From Burkholderia sp. WSM2232 (lineage in GTDB: Bacteria > Pseudomonadota > Gammaproteobacteria > Burkholderiales > Burkholderiaceae): a DNA stretch of 64,000 bases. This document shows, one piece after another, positions 18,031 to 26,694 of the stretch. The position numbers and the translations under genes were made by a program. The DNA lies in contig NZ_AWZV01000023.1 in assembly GCF_000472545.1 (NCBI RefSeq), positions 52,160-116,159 on the forward strand. Direction: 5' to 3'. The notes under the pieces were generated by a model, which saw only the letters and a list, made by a program, of their open reading frames with translations, was not told where the DNA came from and did not search any database. Positions within the stretch are counted from its first letter, which is position 1, and every line of letters starts with the position of its first letter.

Positions 18031-19512
18031 TCACAAGCCGATTGCACCTGTTGCCAGCAGCCACCCCGCAACGGCTGCAAGCACGAGAAGCGCCGCGAGG
18101 ATCGCGAGCTCGAATGGCTTGAAAAGACGCGCGCCGCGCTCGCGTTTGGCCCATCCGTACAGGAGCACGCCCGGCGAGTAGAGCAGGGCCGAGAGCAGCA
18201 GATACTTCGGGCCTGCCGCATACAGCAGCCAGCAGCAATAGACGGTTGCCGCAGCCCCGATCAGCATGTCGCGAGTTCGCACGCTTTCGCCTTGTGCGTA
18301 GCCTTCGCCGCGCAGCGCAATGCGCGTCGCGTAAACCGCGGAGAACAGATAAGGAACGAGGATCATCGAGGTCGCGAGCGAGATCAGCGCCTGATACGTC
18401 GCGCTCGACACGAGCGTGATGACGAGGAACAGTTGCACGAGCCCGTTGGTGACCCACAGCGCATTGGCGGGAACACCCCGACTGTTGGAGCGCGCGAGAA
18501 ACTTAGGCATGACGCCGCCGTTCGCCGGCGTGAAGAGCGTTTCGGCTGCCAGCAGCGTCCACGCGAGCAAGGCGCCACCCACCGACACCAGCAGACCGAG
18601 ACTGATCAACACCGCGCCCCACGCACCGACCGCTCTTTGCAGCACGCCGGCCATCGACGGGTTTTTCATCGCGGCAAGCTCGCCTTGCGGGACGATGCCG
18701 AGCGAAAACAGGGAAACCGCCATCAGCAGAAGCAGAACGACGCTGAAGCCGAGCAGGGTGGCACGACCCACATCTTCGCGCCGCTGTGCGCGGGCCGAGA
18801 ACACATTCGCGCCTTCAATGCCGATGAACACCCACACGGTGATAAGCATGGTGCTTTTGACCTGTGTGAACACGCTGCCGAGCTTCGCATTGCCCCAGAA
18901 ATCCTGTGCGATGACATGGCTTCGGAAAGCCACTGCGGCGAGCACAATGAACAGCAGGAGCGGAATGACCTTGGCGACCGTGGTAATGGCATTCAGCACA
19001 GCAGCGCTGCGCACGCCGCGCAGGATCACGGCGTGCATGGTCCACAGCGCGATGGACGCCCCCAGCACGGCGGCAGATGTGTTGCCGTCGCCGAAGACGG
19101 GAAAGAAGTAGCCCAGGGTGCCGAATACGATCACCAGATAGCCGACGTTGCCGATCCACGCGCTGACCCAGTAGCCCCATGCCGAATTGAAACCGAGGAA
19201 ATCGCCGGCGCTCGCTTGCGCATAAGCGTAGATGCCGTTGTCGAGTTGCGGCTTGCGGGTGGTCAGCGTCTGATAGACGAACGCGAGCATCAGCATGCCT
19301 GCGCCTGTGATGAGCCAGCCGATCAGCACGGCGGCGGCGCCTGCGCCCGAGGCCATGTTTTGTGGAAGGGAAAACACGCCGCTGCCGATCATCGAACCGA
19401 TCACGAGCGCGGTGAGCAGGCCGAGTCGCAACTGCTTCACCGCAACGTTGCGAGCCGGCTCGGCGGGTCTCGTGGCAGACGATGCCGGTAATGAACCTGT
19501 CAGGTTTTTCAT
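18031..19512 (-). CDS. arcD: Arginine/ornithine antiporter
   Basis: 493 residues with 12-13 membrane segments of the APC superfamily. The first helix has the substrate-binding GSMIGSGVFSLP motif of the basic amino acid/polyamine antiporters. It brings in arginine in exchange for ornithine, so the ADI pathway runs without ion-gradient cost. The ATG at 19512 has GAGG upstream, and 25 bases separate it from a predicted transcription start (about 19537) set by the FNR-type box at 19572-19585. It leads the arcDABC operon. Confidence 0.94.
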   Translation of the reverse strand: MKNLTGSLPASSATRPAEPARNVAVKQLRLGLLTALVIGSMIGSGVFSLPQNMASGAGAAAVLIGWLITGAGMLMLAFVYQTLTTRKPQLDNGIYAYAQASAGDFLGFNSAWGYWVSAWIGNVGYLVIVFGTLGYFFPVFGDGNTSAAVLGASIALWTMHAVILRGVRSAAVLNAITTVAKVIPLLLFIVLAAVAFRSHVIAQDFWGNAKLGSVFTQVKSTMLITVWVFIGIEGANVFSARAQRREDVGRATLLGFSVVLLLLMAVSLFSLGIVPQGELAAMKNPSMAGVLQRAVGAWGAVLISLGLLVSVGGALLAWTLLAAETLFTPANGGVMPKFLARSNSRGVPANALWVTNGLVQLFLVITLVSSATYQALISLATSMILVPYLFSAVYATRIALRGEGYAQGESVRTRDMLIGAAATVYCCWLLYAAGPKYLLLSALLYSPGVLLYGWAKRERGARLFKPFELAILAALLVLAAVAGWLLATGAIGL

Positions 19513-19571
19513 GACGGACCTCACTCCGTTTTGGAATAAGAGGATTAGGACATCGCGGGGGGCCTCGTGGA

Positions 19572-19585
19572 TTGATCTGGATCAT
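19572..19585. promoter_or_regulatory. FNR/ANR-type box upstream of arcD
   Basis: TTGATCTGGATCAT differs from the FNR/ANR consensus TTGAT-N4-ATCAA at one base. On the minus strand a -10-like CCTAAT lies at 19549-19544, placing the box centre at about -41.5, the class II activator position. ANR controls arcDABC in Pseudomonas, so the assignment fits the gene. The divergent atpD has no equally well-placed -10. The identical 14-mer occurs at 35996. Confidence 0.8.
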
Positions 19586-19756
19586 TCGGGCCAGAGTCGG
19601 CCGCGCCGCCTGCACAATCCCCGCAGGTCGAATGTGCGCGCACCCAACAGGGCACGAAATCGTGGCACTTATCGATGCGACAGTTGATGGAGATCAGTTC
19701 GTCTGAATGCTCGGGCGATATCTTCTGACTGTTCACGACCGACCGGGGGAACGCGT

Positions 19757-21247
19757 ATGCCGACTCATGCCGAGCAAGCAGATCATGCAGCGTCACAGCC
19801 AGCGCGCAGCGCGACCATGCGCGAAGGCTACGTCGTCGCCGTGCGCGGGGCGATCGTCGACGTTGCATTCAGTGGCGCACCCCTGCCTGCGCTCGGAGAG
19901 GCGCTCGTCGTCAGGCCCGGCGATCTTGCGCCAGTGCTCGCTGAAGTAGAGGCGCATCTGAGCCAGACGACGGTCCGCGCGCTGGCGTTGCAAACCACTG
20001 CCGGTTTGCGGCGCGGCACACGAGTGGAGGCGTCCGGCGGTGCCATTGAGGCGCCGGTGGGCGAGGCTGTGCTCGGCAGGCTCATCGACGTGACCGGCAG
20101 AGCGTGCGACGGCGGCGATGCATTGCCGTCGCAAATCGAACGGCGCCCGATTCATCGCGCGGCGCCCCCGCTTCGATCGCAGAAGGGCACCACCGCGCTG
20201 TTCTCGACCGGCATCAAGGTAATCGATCTGCTTACGCCACTCGCGCAAGGCGGAAAGGCCGCGATGTTCGGGGGCGCTGGAGTCGGCAAGACAGTGCTCG
20301 TCATGGAGCTGATTCACGCGATGGTCGAGCACTATGAGGGAATCTCGGTTTTCGCCGGCATCGGCGAGCGCTCGCGCGAAGGGCACGAGATGCTGCTCGA
20401 CATGCGCACTTCAGGCGTACTCGCCCGCACCGTACTTGTGTACGGGCAGATGAACGAGCCGCCCGGCGCGCGCTGGCGCGTTCCCTTCACCGCATTGACG
20501 ATAGCCGAGTACTTCCGCGACGAACGCCGTCAAAATGTGCTGCTGCTGATGGACAACGTTTTTCGCTTCGTGCAGGCGGGCGCGGAAGTCTCGGGTCTGC
20601 TCGGGCGCATGCCCTCGCGAGTGGGCTATCAGCCTACGCTTGCAAGTGAAGTCGCGCAGTTGCAGGAGCGCATCGTCTCAGTGGGCGGTGTGTCCGTCAG
20701 CGCGATCGAGGCGGTGTACGTGCCCGCCGATGACTTCACCGACCCGGCCGTGACCGCGATCGCCGCACACCTCGACAGCAACGTCGTGCTGTCGCGCGCG
20801 ATGGCGGCCGAAGGCATGTATCCCGCCGTCGATCCCATTGCGTCGTCGTCGATTCTTCTCGATCCGCTCGTGGTAGGCGACGAACATGCGACGGTTGCTA
20901 CCGAAGTGCGCCGAGTCATCGAGCATTACCGCGAATTGCAGGACGTAATCTCGCTGCTCGGCATCGAGGAACTGGGCGCGGAAGATCGCATGCTGGTGGG
21001 CCGCGCCCGACGCCTGCAGCGTTTTCTCACGCAGCCCTTTGCGGTCACGGAGGCTTTCACGGGCGTGCCCGGCCGCTCGGTCGCGCTTGCCGACACGATT
21101 GCCGGTTGCAAGGCGATTCTTGCTGGCGAATGCGACACCTGGCAGGAGAGCTCGCTCTACATGATCGGTACGCTGGACGAGGCCCGCAGCAAAGAAGAGG
21201 TGGCGACACAGCAGGCCGCTGCTGCCGCGACGGAGCAACCGGCATGA
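19757..21247 (+). CDS. atpD: N-ATPase F1 subunit beta
   Basis: 496 residues, catalytic F1 subunit. The P-loop is GGAGVGKT, the catalytic Glu lies in GIGERSREG, and Walker B is in LLLMDNVFRF. An N-terminal extension of about 20 residues precedes the beta-barrel domain (GYVVAVRGAIVDV). It opens the atpDCQRBEFAG operon, the gene order that defines N-type ATPases, which exist in addition to the housekeeping F-ATPase. The start at 19757 has a GGGGGAA site. It overlaps atpC by four bases (ATGA). Confidence 0.95.
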   Translation: MPTHAEQADHAASQPARSATMREGYVVAVRGAIVDVAFSGAPLPALGEALVVRPGDLAPVLAEVEAHLSQTTVRALALQTTAGLRRGTRVEASGGAIEAPVGEAVLGRLIDVTGRACDGGDALPSQIERRPIHRAAPPLRSQKGTTALFSTGIKVIDLLTPLAQGGKAAMFGGAGVGKTVLVMELIHAMVEHYEGISVFAGIGERSREGHEMLLDMRTSGVLARTVLVYGQMNEPPGARWRVPFTALTIAEYFRDERRQNVLLLMDNVFRFVQAGAEVSGLLGRMPSRVGYQPTLASEVAQLQERIVSVGGVSVSAIEAVYVPADDFTDPAVTAIAAHLDSNVVLSRAMAAEGMYPAVDPIASSSILLDPLVVGDEHATVATEVRRVIEHYRELQDVISLLGIEELGAEDRMLVGRARRLQRFLTQPFAVTEAFTGVPGRSVALADTIAGCKAILAGECDTWQESSLYMIGTLDEARSKEEVATQQAAAAATEQPA

Positions 21248-21702
21248 GCAACAGCACATTACGGCTCACCATCGCCACGCCTTCGCGCGTGTGGTTCGAC
21301 GGCGTCGAGATCGTTTCGCTGCGCGCGGAAGACGAAAGCGGTGCGTTCGGCATCCGCGCCGGTCATGCGGACTTTGTCACGCAACTCACGCCGTCGGTGG
21401 TCCGCTGGAGCGGCACGGACAACGTGACGCACTACTGCGCGGTGAGTGGCGGTGTGCTGCTCGTGTCGGGCGGCACGCACCTGTCCATCGCCTGCCGTGA
21501 AGCAGTTCCGGGCGACGCGCTGGACGATCTCGCGGCAATCGTTCAGAGCCACCACGCCGCCGAAGAGGAAGCCCTGCGGCGCGCGCGCGTCGACGAGTTG
21601 CGCCTTCATGCGCGCGCAGTGCGTCAGATACTGCACTACCTGCGGCCGCGCGCCGATGCAGGCAGTGCGCTGTCAACCGTTGCCGGTACGTCGCTGCCAT
21701 GA
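21244..21702 (+). CDS. atpC: N-ATPase subunit epsilon
   Basis: 152 residues. The N-terminal beta-sandwich is recognisable (LRLTIATPSRVWFDGVEIVSLRAEDESGAFGIRAGHADF) and is followed by an alpha-helical C-terminus rich in Ala, Arg and Glu. In F-ATPases this subunit sits at the foot of the rotor and regulates hydrolysis. The ATG overlaps the atpD stop and the stop overlaps the atpQ start, so translation is probably coupled. Confidence 0.88.
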   Translation: MSNSTLRLTIATPSRVWFDGVEIVSLRAEDESGAFGIRAGHADFVTQLTPSVVRWSGTDNVTHYCAVSGGVLLVSGGTHLSIACREAVPGDALDDLAAIVQSHHAAEEEALRRARVDELRLHARAVRQILHYLRPRADAGSALSTVAGTSLP

Positions 21703-22016
21703 ACGAGCCGCGCCGTGACGATCGGCATTCCCGCGAAGACAGGCTTGCCGACGCGGCACGCGAGGCCGCGCGGCGCGCAGAGCGCGCACGCGAGGTTCCC
21801 GAACCGTCGCTTGGCAGCCGGCTCGGCCAGATCGGCATTCTAGGCTGGGCAATCGTCCTGCCGACATTGCTCGGGGTCGCCACGGGACGCTGGCTGGACC
21901 GGATCTTCGGCACGGGCGTGTTTTTCTCCGCACCTCTGCTGATGGCGGGGGCAGCGCTCGGCTTCTGGTCCGCGTGGAAATGGATGCATCGCGAACATAA
22001 GGAACCCCGTGATTAG
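21699..22016 (+). CDS. atpQ: N-ATPase membrane protein AtpQ (AtpI-like)
   Basis: 105 residues: a highly charged N-terminal 38 residues (many Arg, Asp and Glu) and two membrane helices (ILGWAIVLPTLLGVATG and VFFSAPLLMAGAALGFWSAW). The position between atpC and atpR and the two-helix topology match AtpQ of N-ATPases, a protein related to AtpI, which assists assembly of the c-ring. Overlaps atpC by four bases. Confidence 0.85.
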   Translation: MNEPRRDDRHSREDRLADAAREAARRAERAREVPEPSLGSRLGQIGILGWAIVLPTLLGVATGRWLDRIFGTGVFFSAPLLMAGAALGFWSAWKWMHREHKEPRD

Positions 22017-22320
22017 TACGCTGAACACCTTGATCGTGCCGCTCCCTTCTCTTGCGATCCAGAGCGCGGTTGGACTCGCTGCGGGCCTCGCGACAGGCGC
22101 GTGGCATTTCCTGTCGTTGAAATGGAACTGGCCTTTGTTCTCAGAGGGAAAATTTGCTGCGGCACTCGGACTGCAGTGCGCGCGCATTGCGCTGACTTGC
22201 GCGTTGTTGCTGCTCCTCGCACGAATTGGCGCGCCGGCATTGCTTGCCGGAATGGCGGGCGTGCTGTTGGCGCGCCGCATGGTCGTGCAGCATCACAGAG
22301 CTTGCAAAGGCATGTCATGA
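22009..22320 (+). CDS. atpR: N-ATPase membrane protein AtpR
   Basis: 103 residues with three predicted membrane helices (residues about 13-31, 49-72 and 76-90), starting with GTG at 22009 inside the end of atpQ. Small three-helix proteins in this place are specific to N-ATPase operons and are thought to act with AtpQ in assembling the large c-ring; the molecular role is not settled. Overlaps atpB by four bases. Confidence 0.83.
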   Translation: MISTLNTLIVPLPSLAIQSAVGLAAGLATGAWHFLSLKWNWPLFSEGKFAAALGLQCARIALTCALLLLLARIGAPALLAGMAGVLLARRMVVQHHRACKGMS

Positions 22321-23015
22321 CCGAGTCCCCGCTCACCGTCTCGCCAGTTTTCGAGCTTGGCCCTGTCGTAATTACCGAACCGGTGCTAGCGACGTGGGCA
22401 ATCATGGCCGTCGTGACGATCATTTCAGTCGTGATGAGCCGACAACTCTCGCTTGCACCCGGCAAGATGCAGACCGTCCTCGAACTGCTCGTGGACACTA
22501 TCGACCAGCAGATACGCGACACCATGCAAGCTGAGCCGCGTCCTTATCGCGCGCTGATCGGTACGCTCTTCGTCTTCGTGCTGATCGCGAACTGGTGCGC
22601 GCTCGTTCCGGGCGTCACGCCACCTACCGCGCGCCTCGAAACCGATGCCGCGCTCGCGCTGGTGGTGCTCGGCGCTGCCGTCTTCCACGGCCTTCGCAGC
22701 CGGGGCCTCGGCGGCTATCTGGCGTCGTTCGCCGAACCGAGCTGGGTCATGATTCCGCTGAACGTGGTGGAGCAGATCACCCGGACGTTTTCGCTTGTGG
22801 TGCGCCTCTTCGGCAACGTAATGAGCGGTGTGTTCGTGGTCGGCATTGTGTTGTCGCTCGCGGGGTTGCTCGTGCCGATTCCGCTGATGGCGCTCGATCT
22901 GCTGACAGGTGCCGTTCAGGCCTACATCTTTGCTGTTCTCTCAATGGTCTTTATAGGCGCCGCAATCGGCGAACCGCAACCCGCTAACATCAAAGAGGCA
23001 AAGACTCATGAATAA
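22317..23015 (+). CDS. atpB: N-ATPase Fo subunit a
   Basis: 232 residues, polytopic. The essential stator Arg is in the penultimate-helix segment LVVRLFGNVMSG, followed by the usual VQAYIFAVLSMVFIG ending helix. Subunit a forms the two ion half-channels facing the c-ring. Chosen start 22317 overlaps the atpR stop. The protein is shorter than most F-type a subunits, as seen for the N-type. Confidence 0.93.
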   Translation: MTESPLTVSPVFELGPVVITEPVLATWAIMAVVTIISVVMSRQLSLAPGKMQTVLELLVDTIDQQIRDTMQAEPRPYRALIGTLFVFVLIANWCALVPGVTPPTARLETDAALALVVLGAAVFHGLRSRGLGGYLASFAEPSWVMIPLNVVEQITRTFSLVVRLFGNVMSGVFVVGIVLSLAGLLVPIPLMALDLLTGAVQAYIFAVLSMVFIGAAIGEPQPANIKEAKTHE

Positions 23016-23256
23016 CCTTGTGCAGATTGTCAGCATCGTCGCGGCAGCGCTTGCCGTCTCGTTCGGCGCGATCGGGCCGGCCATTGCCGAAGGGCGCGCG
23101 GTCGCCGCGGCGATGGATGCGATCGCGCGTCAGCCGGATTCCGCCGGCACGGTGTCGCGAACCTTGTTCGTTGGTCTCGCGATGATCGAGACCATGGCAA
23201 TCTATTGCCTTGTGATTGCGCTGCTGCTGTTGTTTGCCAATCCATTTGCGAAGTAG
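23008..23256 (+). CDS. atpE: N-ATPase Fo subunit c, two-carboxylate type
   Basis: 82 residues, a hairpin of two membrane helices with the polar loop ARQPDSAG. Helix 2 carries the ion-binding Glu61 with Thr62 and Tyr66 (MIETMAIY), the pattern of sodium-binding c subunits. Helix 1 carries a second acid, Glu28 (PAIAEGRA), where Na-coupled c subunits with one acid have Gln. Two-carboxylate c subunits are typical of N-ATPases. The Burkholderia pseudomallei N-ATPase ring was reported as a 17-mer that is proton-specific, so the ion cannot be fixed from the motif alone. Confidence 0.95.
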   Translation: MNNLVQIVSIVAAALAVSFGAIGPAIAEGRAVAAAMDAIARQPDSAGTVSRTLFVGLAMIETMAIYCLVIALLLLFANPFAK

Positions 23257-23265
23257 GTGGGTGCC

Positions 23266-24015
23266 ATGAGGATCGACTGGTGGACCCTCGCGTTGCAAAC
23301 CATCAATGCATTGGTATTGATATGGCTGCTGGCGCGGTTCCTGTTCCGCCCGGTCGCGAACATCATCGCCGAACGGCAGAACACGGCGCGAGCCCTTATC
23401 GCCGATGCCGGCGCTGCGAAAACAGCGGCAATGCACGAGCGCGACGAGGCGGCTCGCGAAACGCAACGGATCGTCGCGGCCCGCGACGACGCGCTAAAGG
23501 CCGTTGCCGCGGAGGTCGCGGCGCAGAAGGAGGCTCTTCTGGCCAGCGCGCGAGCCGATGCGCAGGCGTTGCGGGCGGCGGCGAGCGAGGAAGCGGCGGC
23601 CGCGCGCGCGCTCGAAGACAAACTTGCTGGCGAGCGGGCGAGCCGGCTTGCCGTCGACATCGCGGCGAAGCTGCTCGAAAGGCTGCCCGAAAGCGTGCGC
23701 GTCACGGCCTTTATCGATGGTCTTGCGGCGGGAATCGGGCAGCTTGCGCAGCCGGCGCTTGCCGCGCTCGGAGAAGACAGCGTCGCGCCGGTGCTTGCCG
23801 CGCCGCGCGCTTTGACTCCACAGGAACAGGAAAGCTGCCGCGCGATGCTGGCCGCCTGCCTGGGGCGGGATCTGCCGCTTCGCTTCGAGGTCGACCCGCA
23901 ACTTATCGCGGGCCTCGAACTGCGGTCCCCGCACGCCGTCGTGCGTAACAGCCTCGGCGCCGAACTTGCCAGAATCACGGAGGCCCTGCTCGATGACAGC
24001 CATGCTTCGCGCTGA
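23266..24015 (+). CDS. atpF: N-ATPase subunit b with long C-terminal extension
   Basis: 249 residues: one N-terminal membrane helix (ALQTINALVLIWLLARFLF), a long Ala/Glu/Arg coiled-coil stalk (about residues 40-130), then a further ~120 residues. Ordinary b subunits end near 160. The extension looks like the delta-subunit C-terminal region, and there is no separate atpH in the operon, so it probably supplies the delta function that ties the stator to F1. The ATG at 23266 follows AGGTGG. It overlaps atpA by 23 bases. Confidence 0.88.
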   Translation: MRIDWWTLALQTINALVLIWLLARFLFRPVANIIAERQNTARALIADAGAAKTAAMHERDEAARETQRIVAARDDALKAVAAEVAAQKEALLASARADAQALRAAASEEAAAARALEDKLAGERASRLAVDIAAKLLERLPESVRVTAFIDGLAAGIGQLAQPALAALGEDSVAPVLAAPRALTPQEQESCRAMLAACLGRDLPLRFEVDPQLIAGLELRSPHAVVRNSLGAELARITEALLDDSHASR

Positions 24016-25555
24016 CTCCTGCGACGACACCTGGCTCGCGGCGCAACGGGCGGCGCTCGCCCGCGTGCCGACAGGGCCATACGCCGACACGCTGGGGCGC
24101 GTCGAACGTATCGGCGACGGCATTGCGTTCGTGTCGGGACTGAGCGATGCCGCGCTCAATGAACTGGTGCACTTTGACAACGGTGCGAGCGGCTTCGTGC
24201 ATACGCTCGAAGCCGACCTCATGAGCGTGGTGCTACTGGACGATGCCGCCACGGTGGAAGCCGGCGCGTCGGTGACTCGTACCGGCTCGGTGCTCGAGGT
24301 TCCGGTCGGCGAAGGATTGCTCGGCCGTGTGATCGACCCGCTTGGCCGGCCGCTCGACCGGGACGAACCGGTGAGCGCGGCCGGTCGCATGCCGGTGGAG
24401 CGTGCGGCGCCCGCTATCGTCGATCGCGATCTGGTTAGCGAGCCTGTCGAGACCGGCGTGCTGATCGTCGACGCGCTGTTCGCCATTGGTCGCGGGCAGC
24501 GGGAACTGATCATCGGCGACCGGGCGACCGGCAAGAGTGCATTGGCGATTGATGCGATCGTCAACCAGAAGCACTCGGACATGATTTGCGTCTATGTGGC
24601 AATCGGCCAGCGCTCGACCGCCGTGCAGCGGGTGATCGAAGCCGTGCATCGCTATGGCGCTCCCGAACGCTGCGTGTTCGTCGTTGCCGCCGCGGCGTCG
24701 GCGGCAGGATTGCAGTGGATCGCGCCGTTTGCGGGCTTCACGATAGCCGAATACTTCAGAGACCGTGGACAGCATGCGCTGGTTGTCATCGACGATCTGA
24801 CGAAGCACGCCGCGACGCATCGCGAACTGGCGCTGCTGACACGCGAGCCGCCGGGCCGTGAAGCCTATCCAGGCGACATTTTTTACGTTCATGCGCGGCT
24901 GCTCGAGCGCGCTGCAAAACTGTCCGCGAGGCTCGGCGGCGGTTCCCTGACTGCGTTGCCGATTGCGGAAACCGATATGGGTAATCTGTCGGCGTACATT
25001 CCGACCAATCTGATTTCGATTACCGATGGCCAGATCGTGCTGGACGCCGGGCTCTTCGCGGCAAACCAGCGCCCAGCCGTCGACGTCGGCCTGAGCGTCA
25101 GCCGGGTTGGGGGCAAGGCCCAGCATCGTGGATTGCGCGACGTGTCAGGACGATTGCGGCTCGATTACGCGCAGTTTCTCGAGCTCGAAATGTTCAGCAG
25201 GTTTGGTGGACTGACGGACTCGCATGTCGCCGGCAAGATTGCTCGCGGCGAGCGCATTCGGGCCTTGATTGCGCAGCCCCGCTTTGCGCCGCTCTCGACG
25301 CTCGACGAAACCGCGTTGCTTGCAGCACTTGCTGAGGGCGTGTTCGATGCAGCGCCGCCGTCGATCGCGGCGGCAGTGCGCGCACAACTCGCCGCGCGGC
25401 TGCCGGGCGCGCATCTCGAAGGGGCCTATGACGACGCGTCGCTCGACGCGGCAGCTCAGGCGAGACTCGTTGCAGCGGTGCGCGACCTCGTGCAGCGTCT
25501 GTCGCGGGACAGCCGTACGGGTACGGCCGCGGCCGGGCCGCGGAGCGAGCGATGA
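23993..25555 (+). CDS. atpA: N-ATPase F1 subunit alpha
   Basis: 520 residues. P-loop GDRATGKS, the Arg-finger region and the conserved SVSRVGGKAQ segment are present, as is the beta-barrel start (ADTLGRVERIGDGIAFVSGL). It alternates with beta in the F1 hexamer and holds the non-catalytic nucleotide sites. The ATG at 23993 has GGAGG ten bases upstream, inside the atpF 3' end; ATG 24002 is possible. It overlaps atpG by four bases. Confidence 0.94.
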   Translation: MTAMLRADSCDDTWLAAQRAALARVPTGPYADTLGRVERIGDGIAFVSGLSDAALNELVHFDNGASGFVHTLEADLMSVVLLDDAATVEAGASVTRTGSVLEVPVGEGLLGRVIDPLGRPLDRDEPVSAAGRMPVERAAPAIVDRDLVSEPVETGVLIVDALFAIGRGQRELIIGDRATGKSALAIDAIVNQKHSDMICVYVAIGQRSTAVQRVIEAVHRYGAPERCVFVVAAAASAAGLQWIAPFAGFTIAEYFRDRGQHALVVIDDLTKHAATHRELALLTREPPGREAYPGDIFYVHARLLERAAKLSARLGGGSLTALPIAETDMGNLSAYIPTNLISITDGQIVLDAGLFAANQRPAVDVGLSVSRVGGKAQHRGLRDVSGRLRLDYAQFLELEMFSRFGGLTDSHVAGKIARGERIRALIAQPRFAPLSTLDETALLAALAEGVFDAAPPSIAAAVRAQLAARLPGAHLEGAYDDASLDAAAQARLVAAVRDLVQRLSRDSRTGTAAAGPRSER

Positions 25556-26403
25556 GCGGAAAGCTGGCGGAAATCGAAGCGCGCAACGCGACAGCGCGTC
25601 AGCTCGATGCGGTGATCGGCGCGATGCGCGGCATCGCGGCAGCCCGCTCGCGGGAGGCGCAACGGCGGCTGCCCGGCATACGTTCTTCCGCGGCAACCGT
25701 GGGCGCGGCGATTGGGGCGGTGCTCGGGCATGGAAGACCCGAGCCTGCGCTCCAGGCACCCTCTGATCCGCGCGCGCGAATCGTGATCGCGCTATGTTCG
25801 GAGCAGGGCTTCGTCGGTGCCTTTAATGAGCGGATTCTCGATTATGTGCAGAACCGCATCGACTACGCGCAATCGGAGTTGATGCTGGTCGGCACGCGCG
25901 GCGAGTTGCTGGCCAACGAGCGTCGCTGTGCAGTGGTCTGGAATTCGCCCGCAGCTTCTCACGCAGACGACGTCCTGTCTCTGGCGGGCCGCATCACGGA
26001 TGCGCTCTACGAGCGTCTCGCAACCCGTGCGATAGACAGTGTCTCTCTCGTGCACGCGCTGCCCGGTGGTCCGCTCTCAGGCGAGATTGTCGAGCACCCC
26101 CTGATTCCTTTCGATTTTTCACGGTTCGAGGCGCTCGAGCGCAGCTTGCCGCCACTGGTGAACCTACCGGTCGAACGTCTACTTGCTGGGCTCGTCGAAT
26201 CCTATGTGTTTGTCGAAATCTGTGAGGCATTGATGCTCTCGTTCGCCGCTGAAAACGAAGCGCGGATGCGGGCGATGCTGGCCGCTCGTGCGAATGTGCG
26301 CGACAGGCTCGATGAACTGACGCAAAGCTATCGCAGGGTTCGCCAGGACGAGATCACCGACGACATCGTGGAGCTGGCGGCGGGCGCGGGAGAGGCGCGC
26401 TAG
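25552..26403 (+). CDS. atpG: N-ATPase F1 subunit gamma
   Basis: 283 residues. The N- and C-terminal coiled-coil helices of the central shaft are recognisable (ATARQLDAVIGAMRGIAAAR at the start, and the ENEARMRAMLAARANVRDRLDEL stretch near the end) around a central alpha/beta domain. Sequence similarity to housekeeping gamma is low in the middle, as expected for the N-type. It is the last gene of the operon, and no atpI or atpH homologue follows. Confidence 0.9.
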   Translation: MSGKLAEIEARNATARQLDAVIGAMRGIAAARSREAQRRLPGIRSSAATVGAAIGAVLGHGRPEPALQAPSDPRARIVIALCSEQGFVGAFNERILDYVQNRIDYAQSELMLVGTRGELLANERRCAVVWNSPAASHADDVLSLAGRITDALYERLATRAIDSVSLVHALPGGPLSGEIVEHPLIPFDFSRFEALERSLPPLVNLPVERLLAGLVESYVFVEICEALMLSFAAENEARMRAMLAARANVRDRLDELTQSYRRVRQDEITDDIVELAAGAGEAR

Positions 26404-26694
26404 CGTCACGACGGCCGGGTGGCGGAGCCGTGAAATTGTGGCGCAGTTGCAGGCGATTTAACGAACAACCTGGCGCCCAGCGTCGGGCGCCCTGGTTGGT
26501 CGTGTGGCTGTTGCCGTTTTCGTGGCGCCTCCTTGCCGTGCGAGGCGCACTTTCTCTCAGGTGGCGGGGTGATTGCCGCGGTCGTCACCGTCCGCATTGC
26601 GACGTTTGCGTGGCTGCCGCAGCGGCTTGCTGGCAGGCTCGCCAGCGCGTCCGGCGGCGCTTGCACCGGAGGCCGGCTCACGCGGCCCTCATTT
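26404..26694. other. Gap between convergent genes with a GC hairpin
   Basis: GGCGCCC (26472-26478) and GGGCGCC (26485-26491) form a 7-bp stem around AGCGTC; ACC and GGT extend it with a small bulge. There is no T-run, so termination by this hairpin alone is doubtful. No coding frame is convincing. Confidence 0.4.

Noticed and set aside
17229..18122. Long plus-strand frame opposite arcA
   Set aside because: Typical antisense shadow of a GC-rich gene; the same occurs opposite most operons here (for example 26797-27960 and 51785-52708).
26469..26496. GC-rich hairpin after atpG as terminator
   Set aside because: No T-run follows on either strand; kept only as a noted structure.
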